36,462 nt of DNA from a virus (IMGVR_UViG_3300032092_002653:1-36462), one strand, 5' to 3'. Positions 7,757 to 16,085 are shown, counted from the first letter of the stretch. Translations and numbers: made by a program. Notes: generated by a model from the sequence alone, not told the origin.

Positions 7757-9115
7757 TCATTTATGATGTTCTAAGAAGTAATTTAAATCTTCGGGTGTTC
7801 CAATACCCCACATTTTTTCTACCATAAAAATTTTTATTTTTTTACCGTCAGCTATAGCCTCGTTAAAGACAGGGCATACATAAAACTCATTGTTATGTCT
7901 TAGATTTTTACTAATCATTTGTTCGGCGTATTTCACATAATCAGATCCTTTCTTCCAAAAATATATTCCTACTGTTGCAATATCTGAGATAGGTTGTTTT
8001 TCCGCAACCTCAGTAACATATCCTCGTTCGTCAACTTTCGCAAATGACCATTTTGGATGAGAAGAATTAAAGCATACAATACCAGCATCAACATCCTGTT
8101 CTTGCATTTTATACATAAATTCACTCACATTCCAATCAACATATTGGTCAGAATTTGCAAGCACTAAAGGATTATCATTATTAATGATATCTTTTGCTAG
8201 TAAAGTTGTACATGCTGCCCCTTCTGTCAACCCATCAACTTCAATTACATTACAGTCTGATGAAATCAATCTAAGCATAAAATCGAGGCTATATTTTGAT
8301 CTATGTGATTTTTGAACTATAAAAGTGTGTTTACTATCAAAATTCAGGTTTTCCACAACAGTTTGAATCATTGGTTTGCCATTAACCTCAATTAAAGGTT
8401 TTGGAAAAACATAACCTGCTCGCTCAAAGCGACTTCCTGCTCCAGCCATTGGTATTAAGACATTCAATTTTTTATCTTGCCATTTTGTAGTCATCTTGGC
8501 ATTATTATACAACGCACCTTCAAGTTTGTCAATAGTTAAATCCATAGAATTTTTAACTCTCAATACCTTCGCACCGCTTCTTTGTGCTGACAATAGACCG
8601 TGAGGAGAATCTTCTACGATCAGAGTATCTTCCGGTAATAATCCGAACATTGACATACCTTTCCAATATATTTCGGGATGTGGTTTAGGATTTTTAATAT
8701 CCTCATTGGATAGTATAAGGTCAAAATATTCAATGATTCCTATTTTTGATAACATTGCATAAATCGACCTTCTAATAGAATTAGAACAACATGCTAATTT
8801 ATAATTAGATTCTTTTAATTTTTTAAATATATATATTAAGTTATCATTTATTTTTAACTCATTAATTTTTTTTATAGTTAGCATTTGTTTGATATCCCAT
8901 ACTGTCTGATGATGGTTAAAATCTAATCCGCGAGTATCGGATAATATTTTCAACTTTTCATAGGTCTTCAGTCCATCAAAGATGGATATATGATCGTCAC
9001 GAGATATTACATACTTAGGGTCAATAGAATTCAACGCATCATTTAATGTATTGTAGTGTATATCTTTTGCATCTACCAACACTCCATCTAAATCAAAAAT
9101 AATCAATTTAATCAT
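7757..9115 (-). CDS. HAD phosphatase fused to sugar-phosphate nucleotidyltransferase
   Basis: A two-domain protein of 452 residues. Residues 1-205 are a HAD hydrolase of the beta-phosphoglucomutase type: DLDG nucleophile motif (D8, D10), CSNS (110-113), NPKPHP (142-147, with the conserved lysine) and VEDSPHG (167-173). Residues 217-452 are a GT-A nucleotidyltransferase: IPMAGAGSRF (221-230) with the G-x-G-x-x-R signature, FPKPLIEV (237-244), NSDQY in the metal-binding position and NEFYV...VFNEAI near the end. It would dephosphorylate or isomerise one sugar phosphate and activate another with a nucleotide. Both active sites look complete. The exact sugar cannot be told. It sits 5 nt from the GDPD-like gene, so the two are probably co-translated. 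Confidence 0.85.
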   Translation of the reverse strand: MIKLIIFDLDGVLVDAKDIHYNTLNDALNSIDPKYVISRDDHISIFDGLKTYEKLKILSDTRGLDFNHHQTVWDIKQMLTIKKINELKINDNLIYIFKKLKESNYKLACCSNSIRRSIYAMLSKIGIIEYFDLILSNEDIKNPKPHPEIYWKGMSMFGLLPEDTLIVEDSPHGLLSAQRSGAKVLRVKNSMDLTIDKLEGALYNNAKMTTKWQDKKLNVLIPMAGAGSRFERAGYVFPKPLIEVNGKPMIQTVVENLNFDSKHTFIVQKSHRSKYSLDFMLRLISSDCNVIEVDGLTEGAACTTLLAKDIINNDNPLVLANSDQYVDWNVSEFMYKMQEQDVDAGIVCFNSSHPKWSFAKVDERGYVTEVAEKQPISDIATVGIYFWKKGSDYVKYAEQMISKNLRHNNEFYVCPVFNEAIADGKKIKIFMVEKMWGIGTPEDLNYFLEHHK

Positions 9116-9120
9116 AAAAT

Positions 9121-9561
9121 TTACCTATATTTTTTAATAAAGTCTGAACAGATTCCATAGGAATCTTCTATATTATTGAATTTTTCTTTTTCTGGTAAAA
9201 CAGCTATCGAATGATTTGTCAATTCTTTTCCGGGATATGTCCAAAAAAAACCTTTTGAGGTGATTGTAATATCATCAGTTTGATGCCAGAAATAATGTAA
9301 ATGTTCATCCAAATCCTTCATATATTTCAAAGATGTTATATTTTTACTATGAATCCATAACATTTCTTTTCTATCTAATAGCCAATTCAAGTCGAGAGTA
9401 TACGTTGGAGCATCGTGACCACTATACAAGATTTTATCAACATACCAGATATCTATTTCCACATCATAACCAAGATTTAATGCTTTGTCAATATATTGAG
9501 GATCATTTTCCGACGATTCAATAACTCCTTCTATATTTCCACGATGTGATATCAGTTTCAT
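9121..9561 (-). CDS. GDPD-like (PI-PLC superfamily) TIM-barrel protein
   Basis: A protein of about 146 residues beginning MKLISHRGN, with DVEIDIWYVDKILYSGHD about 30 residues later. These are the catalytic His-Arg-Gly-Asn and Glu-x-Asp...Gly-His-Asp motifs of glycerophosphodiester phosphodiesterases. It is short for a full TIM barrel (usually 230 aa or more), though compact relatives occur in polysaccharide clusters. I place the start at the ATG at 9561 because homologues begin right before ISHRGN. An in-frame GTG at 9603 would add 14 residues and has AGGAG 13 nt upstream, so it remains possible. It is the first of three genes lying between two copies of the P-loop kinase sequence. Substrate unknown; a phosphodiester in a glycan or lipid is likely. 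Confidence 0.7.
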   Translation of the reverse strand: MKLISHRGNIEGVIESSENDPQYIDKALNLGYDVEIDIWYVDKILYSGHDAPTYTLDLNWLLDRKEMLWIHSKNITSLKYMKDLDEHLHYFWHQTDDITITSKGFFWTYPGKELTNHSIAVLPEKEKFNNIEDSYGICSDFIKKYR

Positions 9562-9651
9562 AATTTTGGTAATAAAGTTCTCATTATATAATTTTCTACC
9601 CACTTTTACTTATCTTCTCCTATAGTATTGTATACCATATGAATACAAAAA

Positions 9652-9847
9652 CCTTCTTGACATAATAATGATAATCAATTTCACTGTCTTATCTTGTAAT
9701 GCACATTCGAATTTGTTTTACCTGATCCGCTTGCGCCACGAATTATGATGACGATACAATCAGAATCATTTTCATTAATATTCTCATAGATTTTAATTAT
9801 TTCGTTGAATGAGTCTATATTGTGTTGCTATAATCTAGTTTTTATTT
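9652..9847 (-). pseudogene. Decayed, internally deleted copy of the P-loop kinase gene (6517-6978)
   Basis: This stretch matches 6651-7007 at about 92% (15 mismatches in 196 aligned bases by my count), with two internal deletions. One removes 34 bp between GATAATC repeats (6669-6675 and 6703-6709 in the intact gene); the other removes 127 bp between TTGTTTT repeats (6746-6752 and 6873-6879). In each case a single repeat remains at the junction (9670-9676 and 9713-9719), the mark of slippage deletion. Neither deletion keeps the frame, and the start codon has become ATA. The Walker A coding part survives in sequence only. The gene that would have been truncated on the right now ends inside this copy (stop at 9828). 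Confidence 0.9.
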
Positions 9848-10472
9848 TTACCAAATTCATCAATTTTATCTTGTTTTCTACGCCGAGTGTAAAATTAGCA
9901 TGATGCATTTTTAAATTTGGTGGAACAAAGATATTGTCGGAACCATACCATAAACCATGATAATTTCCAACAGTGTAATATTTATCTGTTGGTAGAAATG
10001 AATATTTGATCTTGTTTGAATGTACATTAACACAGCATTGATCGTTATCATGATTTGGACATTCATCTATCATCAAATTAATAAAATTGATCATATTTGG
10101 GCTTTTTTTAATCACCATAAATCCCGTGCATATGGTATTTTGATCGTGTTGACAAATAATATCGGAATCATTATTCTGACAATTTGACAAAATATCATCG
10201 TATATGTTATCAAAGAATTGTATATCACAATCAGAATATAAAATTCTTTCACCATCATCAATCTCCTCCAAAGCATTTTTTATAATAATCAATTTGTCAA
10301 TTGTAGTTTCATTGAAACCGGGAGAATTAAAATCACCAGAGTCGGATTTTTGATCAACTTTCACTGTAAATAATGTAAAAGATTTATCCATCCCACATTC
10401 ATTATAAGATTTCAGAAAAAAATCATTATATAATTCGGTATGGCTATCACTATAAAAAGTATACATTCTCAT
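9828..10472 (-). CDS. GT77-like (Nucleotid_trans) glycosyltransferase
   Basis: A protein of about 214 residues with a GT-A type donor site: GERILYSDCDIQFFDNI carries the DxD metal motif, preceded by KLIIIKNALEE and followed by CTGFMVIKKSPNMINFINLM and NDQCCVN. These are the usual features of the Nucleotid_trans domain (galactosyl- or arabinosyltransferase-like). The C-terminal HHANFTLGVENK is also typical. I start it at ATG 10472 (MRMYTFYSD); a TTG at 10478 is the longer alternative. The last six or so codons and the stop lie in sequence copied from the kinase region, so the natural C-terminus was probably replaced during that duplication. Donor and acceptor are unknown. Confidence 0.72.
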   Translation of the reverse strand: MRMYTFYSDSHTELYNDFFLKSYNECGMDKSFTLFTVKVDQKSDSGDFNSPGFNETTIDKLIIIKNALEEIDDGERILYSDCDIQFFDNIYDDILSNCQNNDSDIICQHDQNTICTGFMVIKKSPNMINFINLMIDECPNHDNDQCCVNVHSNKIKYSFLPTDKYYTVGNYHGLWYGSDNIFVPPNLKMHHANFTLGVENKIKLMNLVKIKTRL

Positions 10473-10492
10473 ATTCAATATTTCTTTTATTT

Positions 10493-10591
10493 TTAATACG
10501 TGTCCAAATAAGAATGAACAGTTCCTTTATCTCCACCACCCATATCAATTTTTACTGAGTATTTATTGTAACTATCTAATATCTTTTTCAT
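10493..10591 (-). pseudogene. N-terminal remnant of a class I methyltransferase-like gene
   Basis: A 32-codon reading frame starts at ATG 10591 and ends in TAA at 10493. It reads MKKILDSYNKYSVKIDMGGG and then DKGTVHSYLDTY. The Asp-Lys-Gly-Thr...His-Ser-Tyr block is the typical N-terminus of SAM-dependent methyltransferases in O-antigen and macrolide clusters, where it is followed by a helix and the SAM-binding glycine loop. Here all of that is missing. I read it as the stump of a deleted gene; a genuine 32-residue peptide is less likely. It fills the 160-base gap between two intact glycosyltransferase genes. Confidence 0.55.
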
Positions 10592-10631
10592 AATACTCAA
10601 ATACTTAATTATATTATTGATAATTACAACA

Positions 10632-11255
10632 CTATTTTTGTATTATTTTTTTTAATCCATCATAACTTTCAAAACACTTATTTATATCACTAAAATTTGG
10701 CATCTGCCAAGATAATTGATAATCATCAGCAGTTATCAAATAAGCAGATATCTCAGAATGTATATGTCCGTAAAAAGCATCAAATGGAATTTTCAAATTG
10801 GGTATTGTCTGTATTAAAAAATCGTATAGAGTATTTTTCACAGTATATGCATGTGCAGCATAAGTATGTGTTAATTTGTAAACATTATTTGTAACAGGCA
10901 ACAATCTACCTAAATGATTACCACCATAATACAACATATCCCAATTCGGGACATCTTCTATGTTTTTAGAAATCACATCTTTAAAATTTTCATGTAAAAC
11001 AACATCATCTTCAAATATAGTAACATGAGGTAATCCATCAGATTTTGCTTTTTTTATAATTTCTAAATGTGATAAACCACAAGCAATTATATTTTTATGC
11101 ATTTTTTTTGAGATATCTTCTAAAGAACTACCATCAATAGCGGAGAAACGTTCCACTTTTAAATTATGTTTTTCAAATTCTTTTTCAGCGTGTTCCCATC
11201 TATCAACACGATGATCCAAATTTATACAATAACAATTATCAAATATATTAATCAT
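10632..11255 (-). CDS. GT25 (LPS-type) glycosyltransferase
   Basis: A 207-residue protein of family GT25, which adds galactose or glucose in LPS and collagen-type glycans. Signatures: CINLDHRVDRW (10-20) at the N-terminus, RFSAIDG (36-42), ACGLSHLEII (58-67) and FEDDV (81-85), the acidic motif that binds the metal and UDP-sugar. Then WDMLYYGG and HAYTVKN follow as in the family. The length is normal for the short bacterial forms. The start overlaps the upstream gene by 8 nt, so the two are coupled. The protein has no membrane segment and would act in the cytoplasm. The family call is firm, the sugar is not. Confidence 0.88.
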   Translation of the reverse strand: MINIFDNCYCINLDHRVDRWEHAEKEFEKHNLKVERFSAIDGSSLEDISKKMHKNIIACGLSHLEIIKKAKSDGLPHVTIFEDDVVLHENFKDVISKNIEDVPNWDMLYYGGNHLGRLLPVTNNVYKLTHTYAAHAYTVKNTLYDFLIQTIPNLKIPFDAFYGHIHSEISAYLITADDYQLSWQMPNFSDINKCFESYDGLKKIIQK

Positions 11256-12066
11256 ACCAAATTTTAGGGTTATATTGTTCTTTATTTTTTTTCCAATTTT
11301 CTATTTTAACAAAAACATTTCTTTGAATATCTTGCCCATTTTTATATTCATTTTCTCTAATAATTATCGGCTCATAACCACACATTTCAGGAATAGATTT
11401 GAAAACTCCTTCAAAAAAATACCTATCAAATCCGCACAATTCATAGATATTTTTTTCAAAAAATCCATCAGAAATTTTGTGTATAAAATCATGAACTATG
11501 TCACCTCTCATTATATAATGAGTTCCACAATAAAAGAAACCAATTGGTTGATAAGACAATTTCAAATCTTTTTTAATTTTTAGAGAACTACTAATATGAT
11601 CATATACAGAAAAAACGCTAGGCTCATGTCCAATAATACCCACCATAGGATTATCCATAAAAAGTTTTTCATGTTTATTTATATTCAAACAAAAATCAGT
11701 CAACACCAAATTTCGATATTGCTCAGAGCTTTCAAAATTTTTATGTGATGAACCTTTGGTATGAAAAAAATAACAAGATGAATATTTGATATTCGATTTT
11801 TTTAAAATTTTTAAAGCTGTTATGAAACCACAAGAATCAGAATTTATTCTTATATTTTGTTGAACTTCTTCGTATCTATACTGTTTTATTTTGTCAAATA
11901 ACCATTCATCGACGATTCCATTCACTCCAATATACACATCAAAATTTTTAAAAAATTGATTTAAAAGATTGATATAAAAATCAATTACTAATTTATTTGT
12001 ATCAGATCCATTATAATATAATGAAAATAATACACAATTAGATTTTTGATCTGTAAATGTCTCCAT
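11248..12066 (-). CDS. Putative glycosyltransferase of unrecognised family (HTKGS motif)
   Basis: A 272-residue protein without a family I can name. Visible features: an N-terminal strand CVLFSLYYN; VYIGVNGI followed by YRYEEVQQN; SSCYFFHTKGSSHKNFES, where the His-Thr-Lys-Gly-Ser motif resembles the acceptor/donor loop of rhamnan-synthesis (RgpF-like) and related transferases; GIIGHEP; and IGFFYCGTHYIMRG followed by CGFDRYFFEGVF near the end. The arrangement is that of a GT-A-like enzyme, and all neighbours are glycosyltransferases. I chose ATG 12066 (METFTDQK), 17 nt past the upstream stop; the longer frame to 12132 would overlap the neighbour by 49 nt without added homology. Confidence 0.6.
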   Translation of the reverse strand: METFTDQKSNCVLFSLYYNGSDTNKLVIDFYINLLNQFFKNFDVYIGVNGIVDEWLFDKIKQYRYEEVQQNIRINSDSCGFITALKILKKSNIKYSSCYFFHTKGSSHKNFESSEQYRNLVLTDFCLNINKHEKLFMDNPMVGIIGHEPSVFSVYDHISSSLKIKKDLKLSYQPIGFFYCGTHYIMRGDIVHDFIHKISDGFFEKNIYELCGFDRYFFEGVFKSIPEMCGYEPIIIRENEYKNGQDIQRNVFVKIENWKKNKEQYNPKIWYD

Positions 12067-12083
12067 TTTTGTATTATTCAAAA

Positions 12084-12947
12084 TTATAAAATTCTCACAT
12101 TTTCGCGAGCAATTTGTTCCATTTTTGAACACAAATAATCATCAGATGATAGATATTTGTGAGCCAATTCGAAATTTTCTTTGATTGCATCTTTACGTTT
12201 ATAAAAATTATCATCATCCAATTTAATTTTTTCCAAATCATCAATCGAATTAAACATGATAAACCCATCGGTATTAAAAAATTTGTCGATATTCGGAGCA
12301 CCATAATAAATCGGCACACAACCAGTCACAAGACTATCGATAAGTTTTTCCGTGAAATAATATGGAGCAACAACATTTTCAATTACAAAATGATATTTAT
12401 ATTCCTTCAAACCATCAACTTTATTGTTAAGATATCCTTTTGTAGAACCCCACCCAAAAAAATCTATATCGGGTGGTTGAATTGACTGGATTTGATGTCT
12501 CAAAATATGTCCCGGAAAAAATTGTTTACCGGAAAGAATCATGGAACATTTTTTCGTCTTTATATCTTCATATAAAGATATTTCGTCATCAGCAACTAAT
12601 GCACCACCCGGAGAATTTGGATAAAACTTTTCTGGAAATTGATTTATCAAATCTTCTCTGTATGTGAATACATAATCAAATTTATGAGCGACTTTTTCTA
12701 TATTTCTATGTACATTAAGTTGAACCGCTGGAGATTCCAAACACCACGCAATTTTTATTTTCGAATTAACTTTATCAACTTCTGGAGATAAAATATAATC
12801 ATCTGTGAATAGTGTAACACCATCAAATTCATATTGTCTTTGGACAAATTTGATGGTTTGTGGTGGTCGTTTATCAGTAGACATCCAACATCCATAATCT
12901 TTCAAATGATGTTGGCATGTATTATCAAATATATTAACTGTTTTCAT
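12084..12947 (-). CDS. GT10 family alpha-1,3/4-fucosyltransferase-like protein
   Basis: A 287-residue protein with the GT10 core. YKYHFVIENV, VAPYYFTEKLIDSLVTGCVP and IYYGAPNIDKFF reproduce the conserved family block (F-x-x-x-x-E-N...Y-x-T-E-K...G-x-V-P-V-x-x-G). The N-terminal half has WCLESPAVQLN and FDYVFTYREDLI, matching the usual Trp...Glu-Ser-Pro segment. GT10 enzymes use GDP-fucose, so the operon carries two fucosyltransferase families (see GT11 at 7009). The start overlaps the stop of the upstream gene by 14 nt. GT10-like folds occasionally use other sugars, so the donor is inferred. Confidence 0.85.
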   Translation of the reverse strand: MKTVNIFDNTCQHHLKDYGCWMSTDKRPPQTIKFVQRQYEFDGVTLFTDDYILSPEVDKVNSKIKIAWCLESPAVQLNVHRNIEKVAHKFDYVFTYREDLINQFPEKFYPNSPGGALVADDEISLYEDIKTKKCSMILSGKQFFPGHILRHQIQSIQPPDIDFFGWGSTKGYLNNKVDGLKEYKYHFVIENVVAPYYFTEKLIDSLVTGCVPIYYGAPNIDKFFNTDGFIMFNSIDDLEKIKLDDDNFYKRKDAIKENFELAHKYLSSDDYLCSKMEQIARENVRIL

Positions 12948-13650
12948 AAATTTTTAAAATATCTTTTTCGTATTGATCTTCAACTTTTAAACCATACTCA
13001 TACAATTGTTTATTATTATGAGTTCCTCCAAAATCGATGTCGGTGTCTGGAGCTAAAGGATTATATTTTTTCGTTCTCCATGACATACCTTCGTAATGTT
13101 TGAAATATTTATTTTCCAATTGAACATTTGCAACTAATAAACCATTTTTCATTACATCTTCAAACATTGTTGAGCCGACATCATATACCCTAATCAATTG
13201 ACGAGATTTTTTCGTTCGCTCCTCATCAAAAAATTTGATATCATGATTCTTCAATTGGTGCAGATCCATGAAACAGAACCAAGGATCAACTCTAGGAAAT
13301 AATTTTTTCCCTCCACGATCACCTGATACATTACCCATCAATGCAAATCCTCCTTCCAAAAAGCGATTGTAAGGCTTATTACATTCATTTAGAATGAGAA
13401 CATCGGAATCGATTAGAAGCATGTATCTCGTGTCAACCAGACCCATAGCGATGTTCACCGCTCTCCCATGCGTCAGACCAGAAATATTAACTTGTGTGAT
13501 ATCTGGAAATTCATACTTCTCATTTATTGTCGAAGTATTTATGACAAGAATTTTCACATTTTCACCCATATGAAATCTAATACTACGTCGAAGATTTTTA
13601 ATCAAATTTGGAGTATTGTAATCACAGGTTACTATCGTTAAATCTTGCAT
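12934..13650 (-). CDS. GT2-like glycosyltransferase
   Basis: A 238-residue GT-A fold protein. MQDLTIVTCDYNTPNLIKNL is the typical first strand and helix, VKILVINTS the second strand, and YMLLIDSDVLIL (DSD at 81-83) the metal/nucleotide-sugar site. The gene also encodes VDPWFCFMDLHQLK and FKHYEGMSWRT. I start it at ATG 13650, 1 nt beyond the stop of the MazG-like gene (13652); the longer frame to 13776 would lie inside that gene. Mid-operon position. Substrate unknown. Confidence 0.78.
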   Translation of the reverse strand: MQDLTIVTCDYNTPNLIKNLRRSIRFHMGENVKILVINTSTINEKYEFPDITQVNISGLTHGRAVNIAMGLVDTRYMLLIDSDVLILNECNKPYNRFLEGGFALMGNVSGDRGGKKLFPRVDPWFCFMDLHQLKNHDIKFFDEERTKKSRQLIRVYDVGSTMFEDVMKNGLLVANVQLENKYFKHYEGMSWRTKKYNPLAPDTDIDFGGTHNNKQLYEYGLKVEDQYEKDILKIYENS

Positions 13651-13651
13651 A

Positions 13652-14002
13652 TCAAAATTTCTTTCCGTTTTCACTTCTACGTGCTTCATGAGAATGATCT
13701 TTTCTAGTCTTGTTATATTCCAATTTTTCCTCAAATGCTCCTTGGATATCGTATCCAAATCCTCCAACGTAATCAAGAATTCTGATTAGAGCATCTGCTA
13801 ATTCTACCTCTGCCATTTTTCTATGTGGCAATTTATCATCCATTAAATTTTTCCGTTCGCCCTCAAGTGCTTCCGAAATTTCGCTATGAATCAATGCCAA
13901 TAGTTCACCTTTATTTCTTTCGATTGGTTCACCTGTATTAATATCAGTCCACCATTTTTTATTGTTTTCAAATACTTGTTTTGCTAATTCATTTAAGTTC
14001 AT
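13652..14002 (-). CDS. MazG-like nucleotide pyrophosphohydrolase
   Basis: A 116-residue all-alpha protein. The two acidic helices that bind magnesium are HSEISEALEGERK (E41, E44, E47) and AEVELADALIRILDYV (E67, D70). Then come GYDIQGAFEEKLEYNKTR and DHSHEARRSENGKKF, the C-terminal tail common in phage MazG-like proteins. It would hydrolyse NTPs or dNTPs to monophosphates; in marine phages it is suspected of adjusting nucleotide pools or alarmones. It is flanked by glycosyltransferase genes, overlapping the upstream one by 14 nt, which is unusual company; it may act on a nucleotide by-product of the pathway or simply be a passenger. Confidence 0.82.
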   Translation of the reverse strand: MNLNELAKQVFENNKKWWTDINTGEPIERNKGELLALIHSEISEALEGERKNLMDDKLPHRKMAEVELADALIRILDYVGGFGYDIQGAFEEKLEYNKTRKDHSHEARRSENGKKF

Positions 14003-14828
14003 AATTTTTTTTAATTTCTTTTAAATTTTGATAAAATTGTTGCACACTCATTGTAGGTGTTTGCATCGGTAAATGACCATGTTTTTTCACAAAAATCTGA
14101 TCAGCTTCCATAACATTTTTTCTGAAATCTGGTGCTGAACAAATAGATGAAGTCTCAATAGACCATCCATCATCACCCAAATATTCATTGGAATTTTTAA
14201 TATCTGCAAAATACCAAAATGGTGGGTGCATTCCTTTTTTAATAATTTCATATGTATGATCAACATGTTCACATGCATTATAATAATCTTCATCCATCAA
14301 CCCACATTCTTCCAAACATTTTCGAGAATAATACGAAAATGCTCCTACACAATGTTGGTAAAATTCAATATTACATCCATCATAGTTCACCACATTATGA
14401 GGATTCGGTTTACCTTCTGATGTTTTATTTGCCAGACCGTGCTGAGAAAAATTAAAATGTTGAATACCAGATTTTTTAGATGCATCAATATATCTTTGAA
14501 ATACTGATTCATCTTTGATGAATATATCATCTTCGATCAAAAATATATGGTCACATCCTTTTTCTAAGAGAAATTTTAAAGCTTCATTTTTGGATTTACC
14601 AACTCCTAAATTTTTATTATGTTGTATAATTTCTTGGGGTGCTGAATAAAATGTTGGATTTGCCGAATACGGTTTACCATCATTGATGACCACAACTTCA
14701 TCCAATAAATGGGAACATTTCTCTAATGATTTCCAAGATTTCCAAAAAGTTTCTTCTCTGTTACATGTTACAATTCCAACTCCAATTTTTTCATTCATAT
14801 GTTTTATAGTATCATTATTATTACTCAT
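13989..14828 (-). CDS. GT2-like glycosyltransferase
   Basis: A 279-residue GT-A protein. IGVGIVTCNREETFWKSWKSL (from residue 15) is the first strand-helix, EVVVINDG (44-51) the second strand with the Asn-Asp-Gly motif, and FLIEDDIFI (97-105; EDD at 99-101) the metal site. The downstream CEHVDHTYEIIKKG, with a conserved His-Val-Asp, and the FADIKNSNEYLG segment resemble predicted glycosyltransferases of phage and capsule loci. The first 10 residues are polar; an internal ATG at residue 11 may be the real start. It overlaps the MazG-like gene by 14 nt and is 2 nt from the sulfotransferase-like gene. Confidence 0.78.
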   Translation of the reverse strand: MSNNNDTIKHMNEKIGVGIVTCNREETFWKSWKSLEKCSHLLDEVVVINDGKPYSANPTFYSAPQEIIQHNKNLGVGKSKNEALKFLLEKGCDHIFLIEDDIFIKDESVFQRYIDASKKSGIQHFNFSQHGLANKTSEGKPNPHNVVNYDGCNIEFYQHCVGAFSYYSRKCLEECGLMDEDYYNACEHVDHTYEIIKKGMHPPFWYFADIKNSNEYLGDDGWSIETSSICSAPDFRKNVMEADQIFVKKHGHLPMQTPTMSVQQFYQNLKEIKKNYELK

Positions 14829-14830
14829 GT

Positions 14831-15358
14831 CTAGACTTTTTCATCATTTTTCAGAAATTTGGTCATAAAATTATGTATTCTTTGATTATAAATTTCCGTC
14901 AATCTTAAACCTTTTTCAATGGAAAAATTATTTCTCAAATTTAAAGATTTTGCGACATCCAATGGTTTTCTATAACATACCACAAATTGAGGATTTTCTA
15001 AGAAAGGCATCCACAAATCTATTGTTAGACAAGTTCTTGGATCTTTAAATCCCCAACTTTCCAAACCCATTTTTTCAGCCTTTTCAATTTCTTTAGATAC
15101 GATACTTCGCATATCATCATCAAATACACCAGAACATTCCAATATTCTTTCTTCGCTTGGTGGATTGTCCCACCACCCTCCAGATTTAGCCAAAATTTTA
15201 TCATTTAATCGGATAATATCGACATTTTCATAATGACCTTTTGGATTATCTTTGAGACCACGTAATAAATTAGTTCCCATATTCACCTCTGAATGTAAAG
15301 TTCTGGCAACTAATGATGTTGCAGATCTATGCATCCCCAATACTACTATCGTTTTCAT
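14831..15358 (-). CDS. Sulfotransferase-family protein
   Basis: A 175-residue P-loop-like protein. GMHRSATSLVART (8-20) is the 5'-phosphosulfate-binding loop of PAPS-dependent sulfotransferases (usually GxxRSGTS). ESWGFKDPRTC and FVVCYRKPLDVAKSL supply the second part of the cofactor site, with Arg and Ser in the 3'-phosphate-binding positions. It is shorter than full-length family members (about 250-300 aa) but has both signature regions. In this context it would sulfate a sugar made by the neighbouring transferases; the sulfate donor would come from the host. It overlaps the next gene upstream by 32 nt. Confidence 0.75.
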   Translation of the reverse strand: MKTIVVLGMHRSATSLVARTLHSEVNMGTNLLRGLKDNPKGHYENVDIIRLNDKILAKSGGWWDNPPSEERILECSGVFDDDMRSIVSKEIEKAEKMGLESWGFKDPRTCLTIDLWMPFLENPQFVVCYRKPLDVAKSLNLRNNFSIEKGLRLTEIYNQRIHNFMTKFLKNDEKV

Positions 15359-16085
15359 GTAAATAATTTTTTAAGATTTCCATATAATCAACTTTCCATT
15401 TCGGTTCCAATTCAATGATCCCGCTAGGTATCTCACCATTATTCAATTGTTTCAACGTATGTTGGCGATAGATTTCTAATGCTTGATCTTGGTTTTCTTT
15501 TTTTGGTATTCCCGATAAATGGTATGATCTACCACCCCACATATAAAACCATGATACATCAGAATCATCTGGATCTGCTAAAACTTTACGACCCTTATGT
15601 TTATTAATTTTTTGGATAAATGCTGTGTCATATCCATAACTCATTTTCTCATGTTTACCAACATCTTCCCAAATTTTTTTGGTATATACAATACCAGATT
15701 GCCCCACAGATGTTATTTTCGATATTTTTGATCCATGTAATAATGCACCTTTTTTCCAGCTAAGTAGATCACAATCTTTGAACCATTTGTTAATATTACT
15801 CAAATGATTTGGTAGAGCAACATCATCATCATCCCATACCGCAATAATTGGATATTTGCATTGATCTATTGTAAAATTTTCCTTCTCACCTAATGTTTCA
15901 AATCTATTTTTGATATTAAAAATTTTTACATCTGGGTGGTCAAATTTTAATTCTTGAAATTCACAATCATTAACTATAATCAATTCCCTTTCGCCATCAT
16001 ATTCTTGATTTAAGAATGAATATATAGATTCTTCTAAAGTCTTTACTCTAGCATTTGTAATACATTTACAAGATATTTTCAACAT
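15327..16085 (-). CDS. GT2-like glycosyltransferase
   Basis: A 252-residue GT-A enzyme of family GT2. The motifs in order are KISCKCITNARVKTLEESI (first strand and helix), SFLNQEYDGERELIIVND (second strand) and PIIAVWDDDDVALPNHL (78-94), where the four aspartates (85-88) form the metal site. DVGKHEKMSYGYDTAFIQKI follows as the acceptor-side region. The next gene starts inside its 3' end with a 32-nt overlap, tight packing that favours co-translation. It is 5 nt downstream of the NadR-like kinase gene. Donor and acceptor unknown. Confidence 0.82.
   Translation of the reverse strand: MLKISCKCITNARVKTLEESIYSFLNQEYDGERELIIVNDCEFQELKFDHPDVKIFNIKNRFETLGEKENFTIDQCKYPIIAVWDDDDVALPNHLSNINKWFKDCDLLSWKKGALLHGSKISKITSVGQSGIVYTKKIWEDVGKHEKMSYGYDTAFIQKINKHKGRKVLADPDDSDVSWFYMWGGRSYHLSGIPKKENQDQALEIYRQHTLKQLNNGEIPSGIIELEPKWKVDYMEILKNYLHENDSSIGDA

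Noticed and set aside
9604-9827. Search for a new gene in the gap before the GT77-like gene
   Set aside because: Most of it is the decayed kinase copy; the remaining 48 bases (9604-9651) hold no frame.
13652-13776. Longer start for the GT2-like gene (to 13776)
   Set aside because: It would lie inside the MazG-like gene in another frame; the GT-A fold begins at the ATG at 13650.
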